A DNA stretch of 30,552 nucleotides, from NCBI GenBank assembly GCA_905250885.1, contig CAJNOQ010001540.1:1-30552 (forward strand), read 5' to 3'. The position numbers were made by a program, and so were the translations under genes. The stretch comes from Didymodactylos carnosus (Eukaryota > Rotifera > Eurotatoria > Philodinida > Philodinidae). Each line of letters begins with the position of its first letter. Within the stretch, counting starts at the first letter, position 1. The notes under the pieces are model-generated. The model had not been told where the DNA came from, made no database searches, and worked only from the letters and a program-made list of their open reading frames with translations. Positions 20,359 to 30,552 of this stretch are shown piece by piece.

Positions 20359-23300
20359 TTAAACATTGACGTGTAACGTACGGGGTTTATGATAAAGATG
20401 TTTTGCAGCATTTTGTTCATTTGTCTGATGTATTATATCTCTTTGCTGAAGCACCTCGCTAAAATGAAAAATAAATTATCAGGGTTAGCAAATACTAGCA
20501 CTGATCAGACAATTTAACGAGAATCATCAGATAATTAGAAAACTGAACATATTCTTGATATGTGCTTAATTTAATTATCAGTAGTCTGTTGTTACCATTG
20601 ATTATGATGACATGTTAGTTTTTAGAAGAGAAAAGCAAAAAGTTGGTTTTGTATAATGGTTCTTGTTCTAAATTCAAAATGTGAAAATTTGCATGCCTAA
20701 ATGAAGCCGATTAACAAAGGTACATGCAGCGAATATATCTCACAAATGTTTATTATTTAAAATAAAATTAATGAGGGAACTTTTTCACATGTCAAACTCG
20801 TTTCGACTCCATCTTTTGGCCATAAGTAGACCTCGATGAGATATGAAAAACTTCAAAAGGATTCATTCCCTCAGGTCTTTGTTTCCTAAATATTGAATTT
20901 TTAAGATATGCGTAAAAAAGATTTTTGCACAGTTTTATGCAGTGTTTGTCTATCTCCGATGAAACTTTTGAAAATAGAACTACCTATGGGTCAGAGAAAG
21001 TAGAGTACTGAGATGTTCGATTTATAAGACCACCTGTTCTGGGTTGAGAACTAGATCGAATTCTTCCGGCAGTGCTGTTCACTATTCATCAGCTGATAGA
21101 CTCTAAAAAAATATGTAACCGAACTGCAGATATTAAAAACGACTCTTAACAATAATAATTACGAATCGAACAGACAGATATAGATATTAGAGAAATAGAC
21201 GAAAAGAGATCATAAAGGAAAAGAATGGAAACAAAATAGATAAACGTGATGAGCAACTGATATAGCGAAAAGATAAAGGATAGAAGAATGACCTGTATAT
21301 ATATAGAGAACATCTGAAGGTCACGAAGCCTGTAACAGGCATCATTCTTCTTTGCTTTTGAGCTGGAAAATTATAGTAGTGTGCTGCAAGTGAGCGGCTG
21401 ATACCAGTCTATCTTGTATCTATTTCAAGATGATCAATTCAACGAATGTCATGAAAGATCTCGCTGATCGAATTTTCGCACTGACGTCTCTTACTCTTAA
21501 AGACGAAGAATCGTTTGGTCCTGACTATCGTGGTGAAGTAGATGAGGAGAACGCACTGCGCAAGAACTTCTCCCTCGACTATATGACTCGGGCAATGAAT
21601 TTTTATGATGAGGTCAAAATATTCTACCTTCATAGATTGTGACAAAGCGACAAGTGCAGAGCCAAGAGACTATCAACGCTTCAGCCGATCACTTCGTGGT
21701 TGATGTTCGCAGGCGTTTGACGAAATATAAAGCGGATGAGGCCATGAACACAGATCAAAGTGGAATCGAACTCGAGCTGTATTCTACCCGGACACTGAGT
21801 CACAAGGATGAGAAAACAAGAGTCGCTCGGTCCGCTCTACAAATGCCACCACTCACATATAATAATACAGCCCACCATCACGCTCGATGGTCATCTTCCC
21901 TCGCCACTCTACCTGTGCTTAGAGGAACCGAAGGGAAAAATAAGCGAAAACGTCTGATCGCATCTTGTCAAGGCCTCGAATGTGGTGATTACTTACAGCA
22001 AATCTGGAAAGCTCACGACGTCCCTGGTTGAGTATTGGCGCGATCATGTTCTTCTCCTATCGCTTGGTCAACGGAAGAACTTCTTACTCATTTCGGACTA
22101 TTGGGGAGACCAGACAGATGGAAATCACCTATAGGATCAAATCCCGGGATGCACGAGGCTTGAGATACTGAAGAAAACAATGGCCCTGATTCAGCCGTTG
22201 GACATTATTTTAATAGGCAAATGAAAGTGATTCCTCGTCGGCTCTACGATCGTGTGCTGCTCGATGAACTTTATGTCAACATTAGTGAGCGTAATAACAT
22301 CATCCGTTCAATCACAATCAACCATCTTCCGAAGTCTTCCGTCCAATGATCAGATATGCTTGGTACGTTAGTGGGTACACAGACACTCATGCAGGACCTT
22401 TCAAAACTGTGACCAAAGTGTTTCTCGTTCGATGCTGCAATATGTACTGCAAACTCATGCGATGCGGCCCCTTTCATCTGCTGCAGCTGGTACCATAAAC
22501 CACTGTGTTTAATTTATTTTTTTCTAGATTATCACTTTCACCGATTTTCTCTCATAAGGTTTTGTGTGATTAAAATGGCACCACAAAGAAAACAGAGAAT
22601 TGTATGTGTTCTATCAAATGATGGACAGTGAGAAGCACCGCCGGAAGAATTCAATCTAGTTCTCAACCCAGAGCAGATCGTCTTATGAATCGAACATCTC
22701 AGAACTCTATTTTCTCAGAACCACAGACAGTTTCATTTGCACTGCATGGAACTGTGCAAAAATCTTTTTTACGCATATCTTAAAAATTCAATATTTCGGA
22801 AACAAAGACCTGAGGGAATGAATCCTTTTGAAGTTTTTTCATATCTCATCGAGGTCTACTTATGGCCAAAAGATGGAGTCGAAACGAGTTGGACATGTGA
22901 AAAAATTCCCTCATTAGTTATTTTGATAAAAGACTATTTTTGTACTTTAGCGCAAGAAAGCATTAATTCCCGAGAACGTAGCGTTCGTTAACACTAGAAA
23001 TATTATTTTTATCTAGTCTTTTCTAACGTACATCTTATGATCTATCAGAAGCTTGTTTGCATTTGGTAAGCTGATTTTCTCTAAAGTTGAGAAATGCATA
23101 GATTGCATGATAAATTTTTCCAATTATTTCCTAATAACATGCGATGGATACAAATCAGCTAAAAGATAGTTTTACCCTTGATTCACAAATACGATAGACT
23201 TCTGTATAGAAATACGTAGTTTCACTCGAATATATATAACAACTGTCGTATGTAAAAAGTTGCTCTTTCTACCAGTAGATAGAGGAAAAAATTTGTGAAA

Positions 23301-26300
23301 ATTATGAATAAAATCAAAAAGAATAAATATGGAAGAATATATGCATTCCATCAGAGTTTATGAAAAAAATAAAACTATTAGACTTACTTCACGTTTCAAA
23401 GCTTGCATTGATTCATAAAGACTTCGAGCACGTTCAATTTCTACCTCCATTGGTGTATCCGGTATTGCAAACATAAGTGCATATTTCATTGTCAAAAGTA
23501 TGTGCTAAACAAAGAAAGACAGGTGAACAAAGCTATGTAATAATAAATAATAAACATTATAAATAAACTTACTTCAGCAGCTACAAACATTAAAATGTAT
23601 TCTATATCACTATAACCAGAAAAATAATCACGAACCGAGGGATGCATGGCAATCAAGGCCGTATTTGTAACAACTGCAACAGAGCTCATTACATCGAATG
23701 CATAATGCCATGAACCTAAAAATAATGAAAATTTGATTTAAACTTTAATATAGAAGAAACCGTAATCAAATCGGGCTGTGCCCATTGCACACTGGGAAAG
23801 GGAAAGAGACAACAAAGAAAAACTAGATAAATAAAAGAACAAAATGGTAAGGTTTTAACAGATTAAAGCAGTATAGAAGCAGTATAGATTACAGAGATGA
23901 GAAGGATTTTCTTTGGCGACTGCCTGAGTGAGGTATAAACAATTCTTCCGTAAGAGAAGTAGCAATAATTATGCCCAAAGCGGTTAGACTCTCTAATGAA
24001 ATGAACGATAGACTTATAAATACTTTTACTTTTTTCAAATTCAATAGACAAGCTCCTAAAATCAGAGAGTAGAAAGTGAAGCGAGAAAATAATTTGTGCC
24101 CAAAATGGAATTAACAGTACTCATCAGTTTTTTTCGAGCTTTCTGGTATTTCCTACAGATCAGAAAAAACTCACCATATACTTCAGTTTTTTTAAAATCC
24201 ATCAATTTGAGTCTAAATCTAGTATAATTTGTTATCAAGCGAAGTACAAGAGAAAGCTGATTTCACATCTAACAAGTTGCTATGATGAGGAATTTTCATA
24301 TATCATCGTTCACGGCGCTGAACTGAAATTTGTTGAGCAGCTGTACTTCTACTCCTTAGTGAATAAGTATGTAATGTAGTATCAGTTGGAATGAGAGATT
24401 GAAGAGAAAGGGATACTTTGCCAAACTTAATTTTATGAAATAAGCAAAGTCGTTGAATAAAGAAGGTTTCTTCCATTGGATCAGCTAATGTTTTTGTAGT
24501 TGAAGACAGTCTCATTCCACCAGTGGTTTGCCAAGGCTGAATTATACTGGATAGTAGATATACGTTTCAAATTAGTCTGTGTGGTACCAGAATAAATGAC
24601 ACTGATATAATTAATTATGGAGAAAACAAAGGCATTGCAGACTAAGCATAAGGCTTCTCGAGATATCACATGACTCATCCATTTCATGGTATCTACAATT
24701 TTTGAACACTTAACAAAAATGTAATCTATGTGGCAAATCCAGTCTAACTTGGGAGTTAGTACTAGTCCCAGATGAGATACTTTGTCAAGGTGACTAGAAG
24801 AGAACCGTCTAAGACTAATGCAGGTGGAAGATTCTCTTATAGTGACTAAAATACATGGCATTTGCCTTGGAAATATTGATGTTCAAAACCCAGTCTTTCG
24901 AGCATTTAAAGGTAACATCAATATCAGTGTTCATTTGAGTAAGAGCTTGCTTCATATCAGAAGCAACAACATACAACGAAACGTCATCAGTAAACAGCTT
25001 ACATGAACACTGTAAAGATTAAGGCAGACCGCAGATCGACGATCAGAGATCAAGGTCAAAAAGGACCCTGAAGTGTTTCCCAAGGTTTTTTAACATACTT
25101 CAAGCTGGAGAGTTGGGATTTGTTTTGTTTTAAGCTAGACATCTAACTACATGGTCTGACCGGTGCTGATTTTTCAATTAAGCTTTTATTGATTTTCTAG
25201 GCAACCAACAAACTCCAAAACCCGAAAACTCCATAATTTGATAAAAAACTAACTAAACTAACTAAGATCTAATTCAAAAATCGGCGCCGGTCAGACGATG
25301 TAGTTTCTTTTCTTTTCTTAAACAAAAAAAGAATAAACTCTCTATGAGAAATCGCTATAAAAAATCTTGGGAAAGGTGTAACTCTTATATAGAGAAAACG
25401 CTGTATGGAATACTCAATTTTAGAACTTCTAGGAAAATGCTTGTAAATACAAAGTTGTGCGAGATCTTATTTTGATCAGAAAAGTTTGCTCTACAAATAT
25501 GCGTGTTTAGAAAAATTTTAATTGCATAAGAATCCAGGAAAAAACTATTATTTGAAGATCCAGTTTTTCGAGGCTCCTAGAAAACTTGCTCAAAATCCGC
25601 GAAAAACCACTTTTGTAACCAAAAGCGATACAGATTCTGGAAGTAGACACTGCAGGCTATCTTCCCATGTGTTTGTCTCAAAAGCGATGTTTTGACCGAA
25701 AATCACCATTTCTGAGGGGCAGCAGGTATAAAGCAGGTAAACCTTTACTATTCAACTATACCAACTGCGCCGCATGCGAGACCCGGCCAAAGGCTTTTTG
25801 AAAATCAATAAAAACATCTAGAACAGGATTCCCCTCATTGAAAGCCGAGACAAAATTATGAACCATATCAACAATCTGAGTTGTTGTTTAGGTAAAAAAC
25901 CTGATTGATTTACATTTATAAGTTGATTAGTGAGTAGAAATTGAAAAAAAATACGATTAAAAGTGAATTGCTCAAAAACTTTCGAAACAGTAGAAAGTAG
26001 AATGATAGGTCTGTAATTTGTTGACAGATGACTAGCCTGATTTTCATGCAGTAAATTTAATTAAACATACAATATTTCTAGAGTAACAGAAAAATAAACC
26101 TTTTTATTTACCTATGTTTGAAACTAATTGAGCAAATGGACGTTGAAACACGTGACAAAATTTAAATGCATCAGCACGTAATTCAAAAATATTATTAATC
26201 AAAGCACAGATAGTTACCCATGGAAATACCTGAAGAAAAACAAAAGTGAGAGTAAATTGAATAACATTGCATGTATAAATATTTTTGATAAATACCGCTG

Positions 26301-29300
26301 AAAATAATGCGACATATCCAAATTGTTCGAAAACTGTTACATAATCACTATATGTACCCTAAAAAAAGAGAGAGAAAAAAAAGGTAAAAGACAACTTTAG
26401 ATTTTTAATTGTTATTGATAAATATTTAAAAGATAATAGTTCTCTTTACTTACATTAAATGTTGTCAATAATTTTGTTTGTTTTTCAATATCACTCGGTT
26501 TATGTGTAGGATCATGTTTGTTCAACTGTCCTTTTTTAAATTTTTTCGCAATATAGGGCGCTATTGTTTCAACAAATTTATTTATTAAAGCATTAACGAC
26601 GAGCATAGTAATCAGAAGCTAAAATTATAATTTAAAATAAAAAACAATTAAAAAAATGTAAAATAAAATAGCAACAAAAAACAACATATGAGAAATTAGG
26701 CAAAATATTAGCATTCAGAAACCCACTAAAAAGGTAACTGGATCTTTTGTTGAACCAAGTCAAATGAGTATAAACAGAGGTATTGATGCCGACATTTTAT
26801 TTTATCGTAAACATCCAGTTAATAGTTATAAACTCATAGAAATTTTCTAGAGTAATTTAGAAGAAGTTTAGCGTAAAAGTAAAAATCATTCCATTACTTT
26901 TGATCAGAGTTTATAAACTAAGATGGCCAACTTCTTAAGTTATATTTTTTTTTCCACTAAGAACTGCTATTTTTTTTTCTCTCCTTACCTGTGCAACGTT
27001 ACCATAATTCATATTAAAGAATGCTTCATAAAATAAGCCAATAAAACAATTCATAAAATAAAATATAAACAATTTTGCAGTATTGTTGTTTTCATAAGAC
27101 GATTGGAGACGATGATTTTCTAAAACAGAAATATCGTCTATTACTAAATGATTCAATTTAAATTTCATAATTTCTTACCAAAATCTGTTAAAAGAATGGA
27201 TAATCTTTTATAGGCAAGAGTAATTGTTGTCACTAATAATGAATAGCCAGCTGATGGCACAATTCGTAAACCATATCGTGATAGTGACATTGCTTTTTCA
27301 TGATCAGACATTAATTGTTCATTTGTTCTCTTTTGTATACGATAGTACGTGAAATAGATTGTCAATGAGATAGATAAACAAATCATAATCACCGGGTAGG
27401 TAATAAGATATTTCTTCAATTGTCTTTTCCATCTAGATAACGAAAGAAAAGGGAACAACAGAATATACGATGTGATTAAATTTAAAAAAAAGTTCATACG
27501 GTGGATAACGGCGTTCTAGTTTATTTGTAATAGGACTGCGTACTAAGGGTCCATGATACAACGGACGTGGTCTTTCAAATATTTGTACATCAAGTGCACC
27601 CCATTCAAAAGCAAGTTTATTACCTAGACGTTTCCATCGTTCCTTAAAAAAAAGAAACAAATAAAATAGTTACGTTTGAACCATGGTAAAGGACCATCTA
27701 CAAAAAAGATCTCATTTCACACACGCACCACCTACAAATCTTTACTTCTATTATCAAGTAATGTGTTCGGTAGTGTCTGTTCCTTTGAGAGAGAGAGGTC
27801 ATAAACATCTTAGTAATGTACAAAGATCGATGATGTACTACTCGTTATCTTCTGATAAGTAGAAAATTGTTCTTCTATTCGCCGATGAAATAAGGTAAAA
27901 TATTTATCTACAAACACTCCATTTGTATACGTATTACAAATATTTTATTGGAGATATAAAGACGTTTATTTTTTCAAAAAAGAGCAGATAAATCTCGTAT
28001 GATTCTTTAGAGATACGTTCGATATTGCTGATATAGTCTACCCAATAAGCTTGCTACTCTAAATGCTTACCATAAAAATTGTCCACCAGAATACATTAAA
28101 GATGCAATAAAAACTATATTTGAGAAAATCAGCACATGGAAAAAATCGAACAATGATTCCTAAGAATAAAGAAAAAAATTTTAAAAATACAGAGAAAGTT
28201 AGCGCAATTTTACAATAACCAGAGCACAAAATTTGTCTAAAATTGTTTAATAAAAGGATGTGTATCTGTTACGAAAAAGAGCAACTGATGGATACTATGG
28301 CTTATATGGTTCGTAGAATATGTGTATGTTTTAGCTTTGAGACTGTGCTTGGTACATGTAACTTTTCGACTTGTATGACTTCAAATCTTTCACGATCTTC
28401 ATAACTTTTTGGTTTTTATGTCTTTCAGTACTTTTCAACTTTTGTAACTATTATGACTTATAGAGGTTTTGTGACTGATATGACCGTTATAAGAGTTGTA
28501 TAAGATAGTAGAAATCCTGATGACTATCTATATATATGTTCATAGATATGAATAGTACATCTTAAACATTTTTGCTGATTTTGCTTTTAGAAAAACACTG
28601 TCCAAACGTCATTTCTTCACGATAACCTATATAAAGCAAAGGCAAAAAAATGTATTCCATAAGTAAGTTGAACGTTTCAAATTTGACTCTAAAAAATTAA
28701 CTTATGACATATATACCAATGATTGCTGGGACGACTAATGACTTTGTGTAATACTCCAGAAATGCAAAATAAAACGCAACATTTTCTCCAAAATAATCTC
28801 GAACTTGTCCTTTGAATAAGAAAGACAATAAATAATTATCAGACTGTGATTGACTGTTTGAATTATTTCTACTCACTTATTGGCAATGGTTTAAATTGAA
28901 GCCATGAATTTGATGTCATATACCAAGTATGTTCGAGTCGTTTCAATTCTTCTTTGTCATGTAATGGAAACACGTTTACAATATAGTCCAAATTTTTCAA
29001 TAAACCCACTACATATGAGAGACATGTATTCATTAAAATTAAAAGAAAACATAATATATACGTACAGATCGTGTCATCATTTTGATCTATCGATTTCATT
29101 GGTGCGCCCGGTACCGCATGCTCATGTGGTTCAGGCCTTAGGTTCTGTAATTCTTCCCATATTATTCGTTGTTTTGTTGACATGCTCAAAAAATTGTCTG
29201 GGTCGTCTGAAAAACACGGATGGAAATGAATATATACTTATTATGGAGAATTTATTGAATATTTACCTCCATTTTCAAAATTTTTTATATCAGCAACTAA

Positions 29301-29613
29301 AAATTCACGTAATGTTCCATCTTTATAACGTTTTTTTATTTGTAATTCTTCTCCTCCTTCTAATAAGCGATCAGTTAGAGCACCAACATACATTATATTA
29401 TTCTAAAATGATTTTATTTAGATATAAGTTAAATAACAAGATAAATATATTTACTTTATTATCTGAATCTGCTTCGATTGATGCTAATAATTCCGCACCA
29501 TTTTCCTGGCGGCTAGCTGTTATACGTCGTAAAAGCCATTGTTTTGTGTCATTTCGTGCTGATGAAGAAAACTCAACAACAACAAGTGGCTCAAAGCGTC
29601 GAGAATAACTCAT
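20359..29613 (-). CDS. ANO10: Anoctamin-10 (TMEM16K), 15 exons, complete
   Basis: Exons in coding order: 29613-29455, 29402-29267, 29206-29066, 29008-28877, 28809-28717, 28159-28071, 27642-27500, 27432-27179, 27119-26989, 26618-26454, 26358-26296, 26229-26112, 23715-23573, 23504-23388, 20454-20359. All phases agree and total 1980 bases, 659 residues against 660 in human ANO10. The order of hallmarks matches the family: N-terminal FEPLVVVEF, IVNVFPLHDKEELKRLE, VRDYFGENVAFYFAFLEYYT entering the membrane, WKRLGNKLAFEWGAL, ENHRLQSSYE, NCFIGLFYEAFF, QFGYVALFS, ELRADAFKFC, VVTNTALIAM. Anoctamins have ten membrane helices; ANO10 is an ER Ca2+-activated lipid scramblase. Five of the six Ca2+-site positions are kept (N and E in LINKFVETIAPY; D in SDYVTVFEQFG; E and D in ELRAD). 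The second TM7 acid is Thr. The last exon ends HKPRTLHVNV. Two introns have grown to 2.4 and 2.9 kb by transposon insertion. Confidence 0.96.
20771..22914 (+). mobile_element. Tc1/mariner-superfamily DNA transposon with ~300-bp inverted repeats
   Basis: The left terminal repeat 20771-21082 and the right one 22628-22914 are reverse complements with modest divergence and a ~30-base gap in the right arm. Both begin ATGAGGGAA and carry CTCGTTTCGACTCCATCTTT. The element is flanked by TA on both sides (20769-20770 and 22915-22916), the target duplication typical of this superfamily. The interior, 21083-22627, has a base composition less A/T-rich than the host and holds a decayed transposase. It lies entirely in the last intron of ANO10, with its transposase on the opposite strand to the host gene. 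Confidence 0.88.
21430..22498 (+). pseudogene. Decayed DDE transposase (DDE_1-like)
   Basis: Fragments are spread over several frames with frameshifts and stops. They include an N-terminal part (VMKDLADRIFALTS at 21445 on), ETINASADHFVVDVRRRL, the first catalytic Asp in MNTDQSGIELEL (codon 21753), IQPTITLDGHLPSPLYLCLE, SKSGKLTTSLVEYWRDHVLL, the second Asp in LLISDYWGDQTD (22096), the third Asp in ALIQPLDII (22201), and MIRYAWYVSGYTD followed by a Cys-rich C-terminus. The last two catalytic Asp codons are in the same frame with 34 codons between them, one a stop, a mariner-like DD34D spacing. At least three frame changes make it inactive. Family placement is from recognised motifs; the exact clade is not determined. 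Confidence 0.85.
23716..24302. other. Intron sequence of ANO10 without recognised content
   Basis: This is the 3' part of the 2.4-kb ANO10 intron, beyond the reverse-transcriptase remnant. It may include the decayed 3' end of that element, but no clear terminus, tail or repeat is visible. Confidence 0.5.
24303..26052 (-). pseudogene. Decayed non-LTR retrotransposon reverse transcriptase
   Basis: On the minus strand, in order: NYRPIILLSTVSKVFEQF (about 26030-25975); INVNQSGFLPKQQ, then a frame change; motif A VFIDFQKAFGRVSH (near 25800), where the usual second Asp of KAFD is Gly; a disrupted stretch; motif C CKLFTDDVSLYVV (near 25000); then VSHLGLVLTPKLDW, ISREALCLVCNAF and the C-terminal IPTDTTLHTYSLRSRSTAAQ. 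These are typical of jockey/CR1-like RVT_1 polymerases. At least three frame changes and a ~0.4-kb excess between motifs A and C show it is dead. No endonuclease part is visible, so it is a 5'-truncated copy. It lies in the intron between ANO10 exons 26229-26112 and 23715-23573, in the same orientation as the gene. Confidence 0.85.
25147..25303. mobile_element. Small inverted-repeat element inside the reverse-transcriptase remnant
   Basis: CTACATGGTCTGACCGGTGC on the left matches, with few changes, the complement of the right end (reading CTACATCGTCTGACCGGCGC inward). The arms are ~32 bases and the unit is 157 bp. It falls between polymerase motifs A and C, where the intact family would have only about 300-360 bases. 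This indicates later insertion into the dead retrotransposon. Confidence 0.75.
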
Positions 29614-29640
29614 CTAAATAAATAAAGAAACCTTCATTTT
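29614..29640 (-). other. Splice acceptor abutting the ANO10 start codon
   Basis: On the minus strand TTTATTTAG is followed immediately by ATG. Either an untranslated first exon or a trans-spliced leader is joined here. The N-terminus (SRRFEPLVVVEF) aligns with the start region of human ANO10, so little or no coding sequence is missing upstream. Confidence 0.5.
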
Positions 29641-30552
29641 TGTGAAAATTGTTTGTTAATTTGATCATAATAAAACGTAAGATTTTTGATCGACGCTAAC
29701 AAAATATACGTAAAAGAACAGTCAGTTTATACCTTTATAAACCAGATAACTATTTACTTTTCATTTAATAATATTAAACAACTACAAACATAAGATTAAG
29801 CAATTTATGAACGTAATCCTTGAGCATAATTGAAAATTGAACAGAATATACACTTTGAAAGGCAAAATGCATTCACTTAACTTCTGTACAGTTATGATGT
29901 TCAAACATATCCTATAGCTTCCACCTAAATAAGACTTATATACAGTATTAATAGCAACTTAAAAAAGACATAGTTCAGGAGTAGTGAGTTGAGCTACGAA
30001 GCAAATTAAAACCCTTAAATGATCAACTTTTATTTGGTCGACAGTATTCTATCATTCTACGTAGACAGCTTGTCGAGTGAGTCATCATCAGGATCATTTA
30101 AGTGATTGGTGGTTCACTTTTGATTCGTCTGTAAGTAGCCACATGAATATTAGCTTGTTCATGCACTAAGACAATGAGACAACAGGAATTTGTATTCATT
30201 TTGAAATTTGCAGTGTTTTAGAAACATTTAAATCAAAAACACGGTGAATTCAAAAAAGGTCTTACTGTAATAATTTCTAAAAGCTAATAGGACAAACTAT
30301 TTTGATCCATATTTCTTCTCTTACCTTCCACTCCACAAATTTACAGCGTATGCGTGTTTGTGTAAAACATTAGATGTAACTTTCGAACTTTTTGTGCTAA
30401 TTATATATCTTATGCCTAAATTATACGCCTGCCGTGATTCGCCTGCCCGTATGTGAGATTAAAAAAGCCTTCACTGCTTATAAAGTTGGTGGTAAAGTTG
30501 TTGAATCAATCAGCTGCTTTTTGGTCGATTTTTGAAGAGAAATAAGAAGCTT
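29614..30552. other. Right edge, upstream of ANO10, no gene seen
   Basis: 939 bases with no supported exon. An 11-base inverted repeat, CTTAAATGATC at 30014-30024 and GATCATTTAAG at 30092-30102, is present. The ANO10 promoter should lie in or beyond this region. The final ~150 bases are slightly richer in G/C, but no domain was recognised. Confidence 0.5.

Noticed and set aside
21639-22031. 130-residue frame as a host gene
   Set aside because: It contains the first catalytic Asp of a DDE transposase and then drifts out of frame; it is a transposon fragment, not a host protein.
24481-24861. 126-residue frame as a membrane protein gene
   Set aside because: Its sequence is a recognisable C-terminal piece of a non-LTR reverse transcriptase that continues in other frames on both sides.
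28904-29608. 234-residue plus-strand open frame opposite ANO10
   Set aside because: It is antisense to four ANO10 exons and their short introns; the minus-strand exons have consistent phases and family matches, so this frame is a shadow.
1-30552. CRISPR array, operon or bacterial-type system
   Set aside because: No regularly spaced identical repeats with unique spacers; genes are intron-containing and animal-like throughout.
1-30552. tRNA or rRNA genes
   Set aside because: No cloverleaf-compatible block with the B-box consensus and no rRNA core sequences were recognised on reading both strands by eye.

Overview
The window is AT-rich animal DNA. Protein-coding genes are split by many short introns (mostly 52-70 bases) with GT..AG borders, separated by long non-coding stretches rich in homopolymers and simple repeats. 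Five protein-coding loci can be read, three of them securely by family: a class IV POU homeobox gene (POU4/Brn-3/unc-86), a DGCR6/gonadal gene, and a complete 15-exon anoctamin-10 gene (ANO10/TMEM16K). A coiled-coil gene on the left resembles vertebrate C10orf67 (DUF4709). A single-exon gene for a 127-residue membrane-anchored protein is not recognised. Short introns, AT-rich codon use and AG acceptors directly before several start codons (a spliced-leader pattern) suggest a rotifer, perhaps bdelloid, or another spiralian. This is an inference from style, not a proven assignment.

Layout. 1-5820 (minus): the C10orf67-like gene, at least 12 exons; every long intron holds an inverted-repeat element. 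5821-13390: a 7.5-kb gene-free stretch with one short repeat copy and GA/CT and TTTA tracts. 13391-14592 (plus): POU4, three exons, including a 45-base exon in phase 0 just before the POU-IV box. 14593-16757: intergenic, with two non-autonomous hAT-like elements bounded by 8-bp target duplications. 16758-17522 (minus): DGCR6-like gene, four exons. 17523-18521: a candidate shared promoter region with a 25-base palindrome. 18522-18905 (plus): the small membrane protein. 20359-29613 (minus): ANO10. Its last intron holds a 2.1-kb Tc1/mariner-superfamily transposon with ~300-bp inverted repeats and a decayed DDE transposase. Another intron holds a decayed non-LTR reverse transcriptase that is itself interrupted by a hairpin element. 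29614-30552: no gene seen.

The genes do not form a pathway. POU4 is a neuronal/sensory transcription factor, ANO10 an ER lipid scramblase or channel family member, and the others are poorly characterised. No new multi-gene system is visible. The most notable signals are a Thr at one of the six Ca2+-site positions of ANO10, a possibly skippable POU4 microexon, and the link between intron length and foldback elements.
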